Made by a program: the position numbers and the translations under genes. From Mucilaginibacter sp. 14171R-50 (GTDB taxonomy: Bacteria > Bacteroidota > Bacteroidia > Sphingobacteriales > Sphingobacteriaceae): DNA of 64,000 nucleotides. The stretch spans positions 124,001 to 188,000 of the forward strand of contig NZ_CP048115.1 in assembly GCF_010093045.1 (NCBI RefSeq). Reading direction: 5' to 3'. Below the pieces are notes generated by a model. That model was not told the origin of the DNA. It made no database searches and saw only the letters and a list, made by a program, of their open reading frames with translations. Shown one piece after another: positions 1 through 7,938 of the stretch; the stretch's first letter is position 1, and each line of letters begins with the position of its first letter.

Positions 1-69
1 AAAGTTTTTATTGCCCTCTAAAAGGCTCTCGTAGCTAATGTGGTTGGTTTCGTGTATATGGTTAGACAT
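1..69 (-). CDS. Beta-carbonic anhydrase, N-terminal fragment (cut by window edge)
   Basis: An open frame starts with ATG at 69 on the minus strand and runs off the left edge, giving 23 residues. They include a YESLLEGNKNF segment. This resembles the N-terminal 'LLEGNKRF' helix of bacterial beta-carbonic anhydrases, the zinc enzymes that interconvert CO2 and bicarbonate. It lies 15 bp after the DUF1275 gene on the same strand and close to another carbonic anhydrase and a SulP transporter, so an inorganic-carbon role fits. The catalytic region is outside the window, so the call rests on the short motif and on context. Confidence 0.6.
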   Translation of the reverse strand, partial: MSNHIHETNHISYESLLEGNKNF

Positions 70-84
70 GGCGATAATTGTTTC

Positions 85-834
85 TTATTTACTGACCGGC
101 GCATTCTTCCGCGAAAAAAAGCGCATCAATTTGTGCCGGGCAACTGTTGATAAATCGTAGTATAATATCGTGAGCAATATTAAGGGTATAAAGTAAAATA
201 TGGCAAACTCGTACAAATTAAAGAAGTATCCGCCAATTATGCCACCTAAAAAATAAAAACCAAGCACTGTTAAGCGGATGTATATTTTATTTCTTACTAT
301 TTCGGTCTTGGTTGATTTAGGGTGATACCAGTCTGATATATCCCCGCCCAGGTCGGTAAATAAACCCGTTAAATGCGATGATTTGATGAGCCCGCCCGAT
401 ACAATAGATACCATGCTGTTTTGCAAACCCATCGAGAACAATATGGCGGCAATTACAATTTCGCGTTCGGTTTGGGTTTCTTCATAAAAATTATGGCCGT
501 ATATGGCCACAAATAACAAAATGATAATTTCGATAATAACCGGTGCAGAATGCGCGCGGTAGTAGCTCCGTTCTTCGTACGACCGGATGATAAAGCTGGA
601 CACGAACGCCCCAGCGAAAAACATGAACAGCCACACCAGGAATATAATTATCTGGGCGAAGTTTTGCTCGACAATATGCCGGGCGAGGTTCGCCACATGC
701 CCGGTAATATTTGACGTAAACGCCAGGAACGCCACCATGCCCACTACGTTGGTAATGCCTGCTACCGCCGCCGTTGACGATGCCAGCAACAGGTTTTCTT
801 TAAGCGTGCGGTCGTTTTTTGATTGCCTTAGCAT
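85..834 (-). CDS. DUF1275 (YoaK-like) membrane protein
   Basis: This 249-residue protein has about six hydrophobic segments and a TNVVGMVAFLAFTSNITGH region near residue 28, matching the start of the DUF1275/YoaK family. A second block, GLQNSMVSIVSGG with SSHLTGLFTDLG near residues 135-165, fits the family's internal pseudo-repeat. The family is an inner-membrane group of unknown function, sometimes suggested to be transporters. The gene lies between two carbonic anhydrase genes on the same strand, but a hairpin at 911-936 separates it from the upstream one, so it probably has its own promoter. The family call is firm; the function is unknown. Confidence 0.85.
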   Translation of the reverse strand: MLRQSKNDRTLKENLLLASSTAAVAGITNVVGMVAFLAFTSNITGHVANLARHIVEQNFAQIIIFLVWLFMFFAGAFVSSFIIRSYEERSYYRAHSAPVIIEIIILLFVAIYGHNFYEETQTEREIVIAAILFSMGLQNSMVSIVSGGLIKSSHLTGLFTDLGGDISDWYHPKSTKTEIVRNKIYIRLTVLGFYFLGGIIGGYFFNLYEFAIFYFIPLILLTILYYDLSTVARHKLMRFFSRKNAPVSK

Positions 835-904
835 AGGTACTGTTTTATAAAGGCTAAATTACTCTTAAAACCTGTTAAAGTGCGGCGCTATAAAAAAATA
901 CGCC

Positions 905-937
905 ATAAAACACCCCGGCTGCAATAACAGCCGGGGC
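905..937 (-). terminator. Intrinsic terminator after the carbonic anhydrase gene
   Basis: The sequence CCCCGGCTG, six loop bases and CAGCCGGGG (about 913-936) forms a perfect GC-rich stem. Read on the minus strand it is followed by TGTTTTAT, and it starts about 25 bp after the carbonic anhydrase stop at 965. This is the expected form of a rho-independent terminator for the SulP-carbonic anhydrase unit. Confidence 0.75.
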
Positions 938-964
938 AATATGTATAGATAGATATAGGGCGGA

Positions 965-1690
965 TTAATGGGCGGCCAGCGCTTCGGTACCCTCCAGTTC
1001 GTACACATAGCCCAGGTTATCGGGCCCGCTGCTGGTTAAGCCAAGGTCTTTAATAAAGCCGGTGCTTATATCAATTACCCAGCCGTGCACCTGCAGGTCG
1101 GCGCGGTGCATCCAGGCGTTCTGTATGATGGATGTTTTGCACAGATTATACACCTGCTCGCTCACATTCAGTTCAACCAGGCGGTTTACTTTTTGCTTCT
1201 CGTCGGTAATACGGTCAAGCTCGTAAGCGTGTAAGCGGTAAACGTCTTTAATATGGCGCAGCCAGTTATCTATAATACCAAACTGCTTGCCTGTTAAAGC
1301 AGCTGCCACGCCGCCGCAGCCATAATGTCCGGCAACAATAACATGTTTTACTTTTAATACGTTAACGGCATAATCAAGCACGCTAAGCATATTCATATCA
1401 GAGTGCACGCAAACGTTGGCAATGTTGCGGTGCACAAATACCTCGCCCGGTTTGGTACCCGTAACTTCGTTAGCGGGCACGCGGCTGTCAGAGCAGCCTA
1501 TCCACAAAACCTCGGGGCTTTGTCCCTGTGCCAGTTTTTTAAAATACTCAGGGTCTTCTTTTACGCGCTCGGCTACCCAGCTGCTATTGCCGTTAATCAA
1601 TTTTTTATAGCTCTGGGCCTGGTCCAGCTTGATGCTGCCGGCATCAATAGCCTGCTTGTTTCCGTTCTTATTATTTTCAATTGTCGACAT
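965..1690 (-). CDS. Beta-class carbonic anhydrase
   Basis: This 241-residue enzyme catalyses reversible CO2 hydration. The zinc ligands and the catalytic dyad are visible: CSDSR gives Cys66, Asp68 and Arg70, and GHYGCGG gives His122 and Cys125. This is the open, active-site form of the beta class. There is no signal peptide, so it should be cytoplasmic. It starts only 14 bp after the stop of the SulP transporter and is very likely co-transcribed with it. SulP proteins of the BicA type carry bicarbonate, so the pair may take up bicarbonate and equilibrate it with CO2. The length is usual for the family. Confidence 0.95.
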   Translation of the reverse strand: MSTIENNKNGNKQAIDAGSIKLDQAQSYKKLINGNSSWVAERVKEDPEYFKKLAQGQSPEVLWIGCSDSRVPANEVTGTKPGEVFVHRNIANVCVHSDMNMLSVLDYAVNVLKVKHVIVAGHYGCGGVAAALTGKQFGIIDNWLRHIKDVYRLHAYELDRITDEKQKVNRLVELNVSEQVYNLCKTSIIQNAWMHRADLQVHGWVIDISTGFIKDLGLTSSGPDNLGYVYELEGTEALAAH

Positions 1691-1704
1691 GATACTTTTT
1701 TGTT

Positions 1705-3306
1705 TTATGGTTTATAAACTAATTCTTTTAAAGGCGGCACATCGTACCTTTCCTTTACATCCTGTAATTGCACAACAATACCTTTGGTGTAGGCGTTGTG
1801 CTTGTAATTGTGTATGATCTCTAATACGTCGGGGTCAATATAGCGCGACTGCGAGCCATCGATAACCACATCGCTGCCCTTTGGCAAACTTGTTAATGTT
1901 ACCTGTATAGCAGCTTTGTTTAAAAACGATACCTCTTCGGCCAGCTTTATGCGGATGGTGTTTTTTTCGCCGTTTGGCGCAATGGTGTAAAAATAGGGGT
2001 TACGCAGGTTTGTGCGCAGTATATAAAATACGCCAACCAGCATACCAATACCCACACCAATAAGCAGATCGGTAAAAATAACGGCCACTATGGTTACCAC
2101 AAACGGGATAAACTGGTTTAGCCCTTTATGCCACATGTGCTTAAACAGGCCTATCCTTGCCAGCTTATACCCTACTGTTAATAATATGGCTGCCAGGCAC
2201 GATAGCGGTATCTTATTCAACAGCGATGGTATGGTTAGCAGGCATATAAGCAGTAAAAAACCGTGGAATATGGCGCTTACTTTAGTACGCGCACCCGAAT
2301 TAACATTCGCCGATGAACGAACGATCACGGCAGTCATGGGTAAACCGCCCAGCAAGCCGCTCACTACATTCCCCGCACCCTGGGCAATCAGCTCGCGGTT
2401 TGTAGGCGATACGCGTTTAATGGGGTCGATTTTATCTACTGCTTCAAGGCTCAACAAGGTTTCTAAACTGGCCACAATGGCAATAGTGGCAGCAGTTATC
2501 CATACCTGTTTATTGCCTATGCCGCTAAAATTTGGTGATTTAAACAGGCCAAAAAACTCGCTTGTGCTGTTTACAACAGGTATCTGCACAAACTGCTTAT
2601 CTAAAAGCGCTAAGCTTGTACCGCTAAATAACGAGGCTAACACCACACCGATAACCACAACCATTAACGGCGCGGGCACAATGGCCACCTTTTTAAATTT
2701 TGGCCAGTATATCATCAGCAGTAACGAAACACCTGCTATGATCACCGCGCCATAATTTATTTTGCTTACAGCGCTTATAATGCCCGAAAAGGTGTTGTTT
2801 GAATCGGCCTGGCTAAAGCCTTCGTCACCCTCAAAGTCCGAATCGTAACCAACAGCGTGCGGAAACTGCTTCATGATGAGGATGATACCAATGGCTGCCA
2901 GCATCCCCTCAATAACCGCCGACGGGAAATAGTTGGCAATAGTACCTGCCTTTACCAGCCCAAGCAATATCTGCATGGCACCCGCTAACAAAACAGCCAG
3001 TAAAAAAGCCTCGAACGAACCCAATGTAGCAATGGAGTTTAACACAATTACGGTTAGCCCCGCGGCCGGGCCGGCTACACTTAGCTGCGAGCCGCTTAAA
3101 GCCCCGATAACTATACCGCCGATGATACCCGATAATATACCGGAAAATAATGGCGCGCCCGATGCCAGGGCTATACCCAAACATAGTGGCAGGGCAACCA
3201 GGAACACCACCAGGCCCGAGGGGATATCCTTTTTTAGATTTTTAGCAAGAAAATACTTTTTCAGGTTAAGATCGCCGGCGGTAACGCCGCCTTGCTTGAT
3301 TTGCAT
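1705..3306 (-). CDS. SulP-family anion (probably bicarbonate) transporter
   Basis: I place the start at ATG 3306 (MQIKQGG), giving 533 residues; an open frame continues to 3381 but its extra 25 residues are unlike the family. The protein has the SulP transmembrane core (DIPSGLVVFLVALPLCLGIA near residue 27, then SGSQLSVAGPAAGLT) with 10-12 further hydrophobic spans. A C-terminal STAS-like domain of about 75 residues contains DVVIDGSQSRYIDPDV. SulP proteins exchange or import sulfate, bicarbonate or dicarboxylates. The adjacent carbonic anhydrase in the same unit favours bicarbonate, by analogy with BicA and with natural SulP-carbonic anhydrase fusions. The substrate is inferred. Confidence 0.9.
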   Translation of the reverse strand: MQIKQGGVTAGDLNLKKYFLAKNLKKDIPSGLVVFLVALPLCLGIALASGAPLFSGILSGIIGGIVIGALSGSQLSVAGPAAGLTVIVLNSIATLGSFEAFLLAVLLAGAMQILLGLVKAGTIANYFPSAVIEGMLAAIGIILIMKQFPHAVGYDSDFEGDEGFSQADSNNTFSGIISAVSKINYGAVIIAGVSLLLMIYWPKFKKVAIVPAPLMVVVIGVVLASLFSGTSLALLDKQFVQIPVVNSTSEFFGLFKSPNFSGIGNKQVWITAATIAIVASLETLLSLEAVDKIDPIKRVSPTNRELIAQGAGNVVSGLLGGLPMTAVIVRSSANVNSGARTKVSAIFHGFLLLICLLTIPSLLNKIPLSCLAAILLTVGYKLARIGLFKHMWHKGLNQFIPFVVTIVAVIFTDLLIGVGIGMLVGVFYILRTNLRNPYFYTIAPNGEKNTIRIKLAEEVSFLNKAAIQVTLTSLPKGSDVVIDGSQSRYIDPDVLEIIHNYKHNAYTKGIVVQLQDVKERYDVPPLKELVYKP

Positions 3307-3427
3307 AACAATGATTTTATAATGAAAATTAAATAAACAGCATGTTAAACAACGCCCTAAACAGGGTATTGAAAACAGCACAATTTGTTCGGCCTGAGTT
3401 AAAAAACAGGGAACGCGCGGTTACTTA

Positions 3428-3446
3428 CCGGATACTTGGTATCCGG
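3428..3446. terminator. Perfect 8-bp hairpin between SulP and a small secreted-protein gene
   Basis: CCGGATAC, a TTG loop and GTATCCGG form a perfect stem just beyond the stop of the small minus-strand gene ending at 3456. No good U-tract follows on the minus strand (TAAGTAACC). On the plus strand CTATTTTC follows. It may be a weak terminator or only an mRNA end structure. Confidence 0.45.
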
Positions 3447-3455
3447 CTATTTTCA

Positions 3456-3788
3456 TTAAACGTTGGGAGGCGGGGTAGGTACCGTAGGGTGGTAAACTTG
3501 CTTGTAAAGCGATTTTTCTAAGTTGTGCAGTATATTGGTTTCGACAATGAAAGGGCGGTAAACAACCAGGTGGTTGATACTTTCATCGAAGACCTTTTTT
3601 TCTTTAACAGATTCTTTCTCGGGGTCTTCCTTTTCATTTTTCGATTCATGCTCTAACTGCATGATAACCGCATGAACTGTTTTATTATCGATGCACACAA
3701 AAACCGACGCAGTAGATATAACCATCTTTATAATAAAGATGCCCATAAATAAAGCGGCCAATGAATTTTTAAAAATCCGGTTTTTCAT
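3456..3788 (-). CDS. Small hypothetical exported or membrane-anchored protein
   Basis: This is a 110-residue protein I do not recognise. Residues 1-32 hold a basic start (KNR) and a hydrophobic stretch resembling an uncleaved signal anchor or signal peptide. A highly charged middle follows, rich in Glu and Lys (residues 47-67), then a tail with PTVPTPPP. A TATCTTTG box, matching the Bacteroidota -7 consensus, lies 6 bp upstream of the ATG (3795-3802), with TTTG 16 bp further up. The transcript could therefore be leaderless or nearly so. It stands alone between SulP and the divergent carboxylase. Coding status is supported by signal-like architecture and promoter, not by a known family. Confidence 0.6.
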   Translation of the reverse strand: MKNRIFKNSLAALFMGIFIIKMVISTASVFVCIDNKTVHAVIMQLEHESKNEKEDPEKESVKEKKVFDESINHLVVYRPFIVETNILHNLEKSLYKQVYHPTVPTPPPNV

Positions 3789-3794
3789 GTGCTA

Positions 3795-3818
3795 CAAAGA
3801 TATGATTTTTTGTAAAAG
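3795..3818 (-). promoter_or_regulatory. Bacteroidota-type promoter, TTTG-16-TATCTTTG
   Basis: On the minus strand TTTG is followed after 16 bp by TATCTTTG, close to the sigma-ABfr consensus TTTG-(17-23)-TAnnTTTG. The -7 box ends 6 bp before the ATG at 3788, so the start point would fall at or next to the start codon. Confidence 0.5.
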
Positions 3819-3896
3819 CAAAGTATCATCCCTGCCTTAAACGCTAATCTTACAATATAATTACTAATTTTAACGCTTTACCAATTAAACCGCACT

Positions 3897-5438
3897 GTGA
3901 ATAAAAAGTTGGAGATTTTACAAAAAAAGCGCGACCAAGCGCTTGAGGGTGGAGGGGCTGCACGTATAGAAAGTCAGCATAAAAAAGGGAAACTTACCGC
4001 CCGCGAGCGGCTCCATTTTCTATTGGACGAGGGCTCGTTCCAGGAGATAGGGATGCTGGTTTCGCACCGCTCTACCGATTTTGGCATGGAAAATGAAAAA
4101 TATCCCGGCGATGGTGTGGTTACCGGTTATGGCACCGTGAACGGGCGTTTGGTGTACGTTTTTTCTCAGGATTTTACCGTTTTTGGCGGCTCGTTATCAG
4201 AAACCCAGGCCGAAAAGATCTGTAAGATAATGGATCTGGCCATGAAGAACGGCGCCCCCGTTATCGGCCTCAACGACTCGGGCGGGGCGCGTATCCAGGA
4301 AGGTGTGGTATCGCTTGGCGGTTACGCCGATATATTTTACCGCAATACCATGGCCAGCGGTGTAGTGCCGCAAATATCAGCCATTATGGGCCCATGCGCG
4401 GGTGGTGCGGTGTATTCGCCGGCCATTACCGATTTTATTTTGATGGTAGAGCATACCAGTTACATGTTTGTAACCGGCCCCAATGTGGTAAAGACGGTAA
4501 CGCACGAGCAGGTGACATCTGAAGAGCTGGGCGGCGCCAATACCCATGCAACTAAAAGTGGTGTTACGCACTTTGCCTGCGCCAACGAGATAGAAGCCAT
4601 AAACAACGTAAAAAAGCTGTTAAGCTACATGCCCCAGAATTGCGAAGACCGCCCCCCTGCCCTGCCTTACGAGATTAAGAACGAAGAGCGCCCCGCATTA
4701 ACCGATATACTGCCTGAAAATGTTTCGCAGCCATATGATATCCGTGAGGTAATAGAACAGGTGATAGACGGCGGGTCATTTATGGAAGTGCATAAGGATT
4801 TTGCCGAAAACATTGTGGTTGGCTTTGCCCGACTGGCCGGCCGCAGTATAGGTATTGTAGCCAACCAGCCCGCTTTTTTAGCCGGGGTGCTGGATATTCA
4901 CTCATCAACCAAAGGAGCGCGATTTGTGCGTTTTTGTGATAGTTTTAACATTCCATTATTGGTTTTTGAAGATGTACCGGGCTTTTTACCGGGCACCGAC
5001 CAGGAGTGGAACGCCATTATCACCAACGGCGCTAAACTGCTTTACGCCTTTTGCGAGGCTACCGTGCCACGCATAACCGTTATTACCCGCAAGGCTTATG
5101 GCGGCGCGTATGATGTAATGAACTCCAAGCACATAGGAGCGGATATGAATTACGCGTGGCCATCGGCAGAGATTGCCGTAATGGGTGCCAAGGGCGCTGC
5201 CGAGATCATTTTCAAACGCGAGATAACCGCCGCCGAAGACCCGGAAGCCAAATGGCGCGAAAAGGAAGAGCAGTATGCCAGCATCTTCGCCAATCCATAC
5301 CGCGCCGCCGAACGTGGCTTTATAGACGAGGTAATAACACCAGCCGAAACCCGCGCAAAACTTATCCACGCCTTTAAAATGCTGGAAAATAAAGTGGTGA
5401 ATAACCCTAAGAAGAAGCACGGCAATATTCCGTTGTGA
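3897..5438 (+). CDS. Acyl-CoA (propionyl-CoA type) carboxylase, carboxyltransferase beta subunit
   Basis: This 513-residue protein begins at GTG 3897 ([19 protein letters not shown]). It has the two crotonase-like halves of a biotin-dependent carboxyltransferase. The N-half holds SGGARIQEG near residue 129 and [12 protein letters not shown] near 164; the C-half holds [10 protein letters not shown], then [10 protein letters not shown] and [11 protein letters not shown]. It moves the carboxyl group from carboxybiotin to an acyl-CoA, most often propionyl-CoA, giving methylmalonyl-CoA. No biotin carboxylase or biotin carrier gene lies in the window, so its partners must be elsewhere. Downstream the transcript runs into heptamer and palindromic repeats rather than a clear terminator. 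Confidence 0.92.
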   Translation: MNKKLEILQKKRDQALEGGGAARIESQHKKGKLTARERLHFLLDEGSFQEIGMLVSHRSTDFGMENEKYPGDGVVTGYGTVNGRLVYVFSQDFTVFGGSLSETQAEKICKIMDLAMKNGAPVIGLNDSGGARIQEGVVSLGGYADIFYRNTMASGVVPQISAIMGPCAGGAVYSPAITDFILMVEHTSYMFVTGPNVVKTVTHEQVTSEELGGANTHATKSGVTHFACANEIEAINNVKKLLSYMPQNCEDRPPALPYEIKNEERPALTDILPENVSQPYDIREVIEQVIDGGSFMEVHKDFAENIVVGFARLAGRSIGIVANQPAFLAGVLDIHSSTKGARFVRFCDSFNIPLLVFEDVPGFLPGTDQEWNAIITNGAKLLYAFCEATVPRITVITRKAYGGAYDVMNSKHIGADMNYAWPSAEIAVMGAKGAAEIIFKREITAAEDPEAKWREKEEQYASIFANPYRAAERGFIDEVITPAETRAKLIHAFKMLENKVVNNPKKKHGNIPL

Positions 5439-5472
5439 TTTTAGATTTTAGATATACGATTTCGGATTTTGC
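5438..5472. repeat. Heptamer tandem repeat (ATTTTAG-like, five units)
   Basis: Starting at the last base of the carboxylase stop codon are five 7-bp units in register: ATTTTAG, ATTTTAG, ATATACG, ATTTCGG and ATTTTGC. Degenerate heptamer runs of this type are often found between genes in Bacteroidota. No function is assigned. Confidence 0.7.
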
Positions 5473-5501
5473 TAGTATATAGTATAAAGCAATAACCGCG
5501 T

Positions 5502-5613
5502 GATTCCCTCCTAACGGGAGGGTGCAGGGAGGGGTTTTACAAAGCGATAAGCAGCGTTCAAACCCCTCCCCGCCAACGCGCTACCCTGCCCCCTCGCAAG
5601 GGAGGGAACGACA
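5502..5613. repeat. Palindromic intergenic repeat element, copy A
   Basis: The left arm runs from TTCCCTCC through GCAGGGAGGGGTTT and the right arm from AAACCCCTCCCC to GGGAGGGAA. The arms are imperfect inverted repeats around about 25 bp of spacer, with smaller hairpins inside each arm. The termini match those of a second element at 29812-29894. No protein is encoded. It looks like a REP- or MITE-like non-coding family. Confidence 0.65.
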
Positions 5614-5643
5614 CTTCATCATCCGGTGTTCGATATTAAAAAA

Positions 5644-5678
5644 CCTTTTACCTTTATCCTTTCGCTTTTTACCTCATG
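5644..5678. repeat. Heptamer tandem repeat (CCTTTTA-like) reaching into a start codon
   Basis: Five units in register are CCTTTTA, CCTTTAT, CCTTTCG, CTTTTTA and CCTCATG. The final unit contains the ATG (5676) of the GNAT gene. With the heptamer run at 5438-5472, it brackets the palindromic element. Confidence 0.65.
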
Positions 5679-6086
5679 ATAAGCATCGAACAAATAACCC
5701 CTCACCTAACCTGGCGGCTACGCAGGGATGTTCTTTATCCGGGCCAATACCTGCATGATATGGAGATAGAGGAGGATAACCACGGCTATCATTTTGGGGC
5801 ATTTGAAAATAATGCGCTGGTGGGTGTGGTATCGCTGTTTAAGCATGGCGATGACGATTGGCAGTTCCGCAAGTTTGCGGTGGTTGCTGATGTGCAAAAG
5901 AAGGGGATCGGTACACAATTGTTAAACTATATCACCGCATTTGTTGTGCGCGAAAACGGCAGCAGGCTTTGGTGCAATGCCAGGCTATCGGCCACAGGTT
6001 TTTACCAAAAATTTGGATTTACTAAAACCGGCGCCGAATTCCATAAAAACGGTTTTGATTACATCATCATGCAAAAAAGCCTGTAA
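5676..6086 (+). CDS. GNAT-family N-acetyltransferase
   Basis: This 136-residue protein has the GNAT fold pattern. A central strand (FRKFAVVADVQKKGIGTQLL, residues 69-88) carries motif A with the acetyl-CoA pyrophosphate loop QKKGIG. NARLSATGFYQKFGFTKTG (about 104-122) is motif B. The family transfers acetyl groups from acetyl-CoA to amines; the substrate cannot be told from sequence. The gene is short, as is usual for single-domain GNATs. Its ATG lies inside a heptamer repeat run, so its promoter region is mostly repeat-derived. The gene for a membrane protein begins 34 bp downstream on the same strand. Confidence 0.88.
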   Translation: MISIEQITPHLTWRLRRDVLYPGQYLHDMEIEEDNHGYHFGAFENNALVGVVSLFKHGDDDWQFRKFAVVADVQKKGIGTQLLNYITAFVVRENGSRLWCNARLSATGFYQKFGFTKTGAEFHKNGFDYIIMQKSL

Positions 6087-6120
6087 TAAAATATAAATTG
6101 CTTTATTTAGGTTTCGATAC

Positions 6121-6723
6121 ATGAATAAACATGCTGTTTTAATATTGCTGTTCTTTGCCGGGCTGATACTGTCAGCTATCAACCCGCACGATTATTTTAC
6201 CTGGATGCTGGAAGTTTTCCCGGCCGTGCTGGGTTTTTTCGTACTGGTGCTTACTTACCGGCGCTTTCAGTTTAGCTACCTTACCTACGTGATGATACTG
6301 CTGCACTGCTATGTGCTGTTTATAGGCGGGCATTACACCTACGCCGAAGTACCTGCTTTTAACTGGCTGCGCGATGCCTTTCACCAGGCGCGCAATAACT
6401 ACGATAAAGTGGGGCATTTTACCCAGGGCTTTGTGCCTGCCATGATCACCCGCGAGCTGTTTATCCGCCTGCATGTTTTTCAGAAAAAGAACTGGATTGC
6501 GTTTTTAACCGTGTGCGTTTGCACCACCATCAGTGTACTGTACGAGTTTTTAGAGTGGTTTGTGTCAGTTATTTCCGGCCAGTCGGGCGACTCGTTCCTG
6601 GGCACACAGGGATATATCTGGGATACACAATCGGATATGCTTTATGCCATGATAGGCGCCATTTGTATGGTTGTTTTTTTCTCGGGGTTACAGGATAGCG
6701 CGGTAAAAAAATTAGCCGCTTAA
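6121..6723 (+). CDS. DUF2238 / YjdF-type inner-membrane protein
   Basis: This is a 200-residue protein with five or six transmembrane spans. The family signature is clear: GGHYTYAEVP (about 62-71), NNYDKVGHFTQGFVPAM (about 85-101), LYEFLEWF and the acidic QGYIWDTQSDMLYAMIGA region near the C-terminus. DUF2238/YjdF proteins have no established function. The conserved His, Asp and Glu residues within or beside membrane spans hint at a catalytic or ion-related role, which is inference. Its stop overlaps the convergent stop of the next gene by 4 bp. Confidence 0.88.
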   Translation: MNKHAVLILLFFAGLILSAINPHDYFTWMLEVFPAVLGFFVLVLTYRRFQFSYLTYVMILLHCYVLFIGGHYTYAEVPAFNWLRDAFHQARNNYDKVGHFTQGFVPAMITRELFIRLHVFQKKNWIAFLTVCVCTTISVLYEFLEWFVSVISGQSGDSFLGTQGYIWDTQSDMLYAMIGAICMVVFFSGLQDSAVKKLAA

Positions 6724-6989
6724 TTTTTAAGGATATAATTATACCAGATGAACAGTTGATCGAACAGCGAGCCGGTGGCAAACTCTTCGCCCGTTGAGGT
6801 TACCATGCGCACAAAGCCTTGCTCGTTATCGGCTATCACATAGTCGAACTCGGTCTTTACAAAATCGCGCTGAAAGGTAAATTTTACCTTAACTGTATCG
6901 GCAGTGTTCTCAACCTGGCTAAAGGTGGGCACCAGGTAGTACCCATTGCTTGTTTGTAATGTAATATGCCTTGTGTCCCGTAGATCCAT
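6720..6989 (-). CDS. Small hypothetical protein (89 aa)
   Basis: This protein has no signal peptide or membrane span and no family I recognise. It reads as a small beta-rich soluble domain with alternating strands (HITLQTSNGYYLVPTF, VKVKFTFQRDFVKTEFDYVI) and a C-terminal helix (LFDQLFIWYNYILKN). Normal codon use and a tight convergent overlap of 4 bp with the YjdF-type gene support it being real. No function is assigned. Confidence 0.6.
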   Translation of the reverse strand: MDLRDTRHITLQTSNGYYLVPTFSQVENTADTVKVKFTFQRDFVKTEFDYVIADNEQGFVRMVTSTGEEFATGSLFDQLFIWYNYILKN

Positions 6990-7131
6990 TGTGATTGGCA
7001 GCTTTTAACCTTTATGTAAAGTAAAGCAAAATACACAGGCACGTACAGGGCCAAAACCGCCTTTCTAAAAGGGGAATATTCGCTTAGTTGCCGCTAAAAT
7101 GTATATTTATACTTTAACTAAAAAAACATAC

Positions 7132-7938
7132 ATGGAGCCGGCAAGGGGTTACATAATTAGCGGCGGTATCGAAGGCAAAAAACGCCTTAACCTACTTGCC
7201 GGTGTGTTGCACGGCCACACCCAATTGCTGCTGCAAGCAAACGGCCTTGTACCCGGCGCCTCGTTTTTTGACGTAGGGTGCGGCGGCGGCGATGTGGCGG
7301 TAATGGCGGCCAAGATAGCCGGCAGCAACGGCATGGTTACCGCGATAGATTTTGATAAAGAGATCATTGCGCTGAATAAAAAAGATGCCGAAGATAAGGG
7401 CATTAGCAATATTTTATATAATACCCAAAGCGCTTACGATATCAGCTATCACAACCAGTTTGATGTGGCGTATTCGCGTTTCCTGTTATCGCACCTTACA
7501 GAACCTCAAATGGTGGTAAACAACATGCTGAAAAGCGTAAAGCCCGGTGGAAGAATAATTATAGAGGATATTGATTTTAGCGGTCACTTTTGCTACCCGG
7601 CGTGTACCGCCTTTGACGAGTACGTAAGGTTGTTTACAGCCACAGCTAAAAAAAGGGAACAAAACGCCAACATAGGGCCGTGTTTACCGTCGCTTTTTAA
7701 GGCAGCGGGTATAGCTCAAATAAACTTCGACGTGATACAGCCCGTGTTCGCCAAAGGCGACGGCAAACAGATGGCCGTGATCACCATGGATAAAATAAAG
7801 GATGCGGTAGTAGCCGAAGGCCTTGCGGATGCCCAAACTGTTAATTCCATTATTACCGACCTTGAAGCCTTCACCAACCACCCCGAAACCATCATCAGCC
7901 TTCCGCGCATCTTCAGGGTGTGGGGGGTTAAGGATTAA
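7132..7938 (+). CDS. Class I SAM-dependent methyltransferase
   Basis: I choose ATG 7132 (MEPARGYIISGG), giving 268 residues; an upstream in-frame ATG at 7099 adds 11 residues from an AT-rich stretch that looks more like promoter. The Rossmann motif I FDVGCGGGDVAVMAA lies near residue 48, followed by the acidic end of strand 2 (VTAIDFDKE), which binds the SAM ribose. Motif post-III is VKPGGRIIIEDIDF. The fold is that of UbiE/COQ5-like small-molecule methyltransferases, but the substrate is unknown. The stop overlaps the stop of the convergent hybrid regulator by 4 bp. Confidence 0.85.
   Translation: MEPARGYIISGGIEGKKRLNLLAGVLHGHTQLLLQANGLVPGASFFDVGCGGGDVAVMAAKIAGSNGMVTAIDFDKEIIALNKKDAEDKGISNILYNTQSAYDISYHNQFDVAYSRFLLSHLTEPQMVVNNMLKSVKPGGRIIIEDIDFSGHFCYPACTAFDEYVRLFTATAKKREQNANIGPCLPSLFKAAGIAQINFDVIQPVFAKGDGKQMAVITMDKIKDAVVAEGLADAQTVNSIITDLEAFTNHPETIISLPRIFRVWGVKD

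Noticed and set aside
2090..2755. Long plus-strand frame (221 codons) opposite the SulP gene
   Set aside because: It is antisense to a well-supported transporter, with low-complexity content.
3307..3381. Upstream start for the first SulP transporter
   Set aside because: The 25 extra residues contain cysteine-rich sequence unlike SulP N-termini; ATG 3306 is the better start.
5522..5758. Open frame of 78 codons on the plus strand
   Set aside because: It lies across the palindromic and heptamer repeats and overlaps the true GNAT start in another frame.
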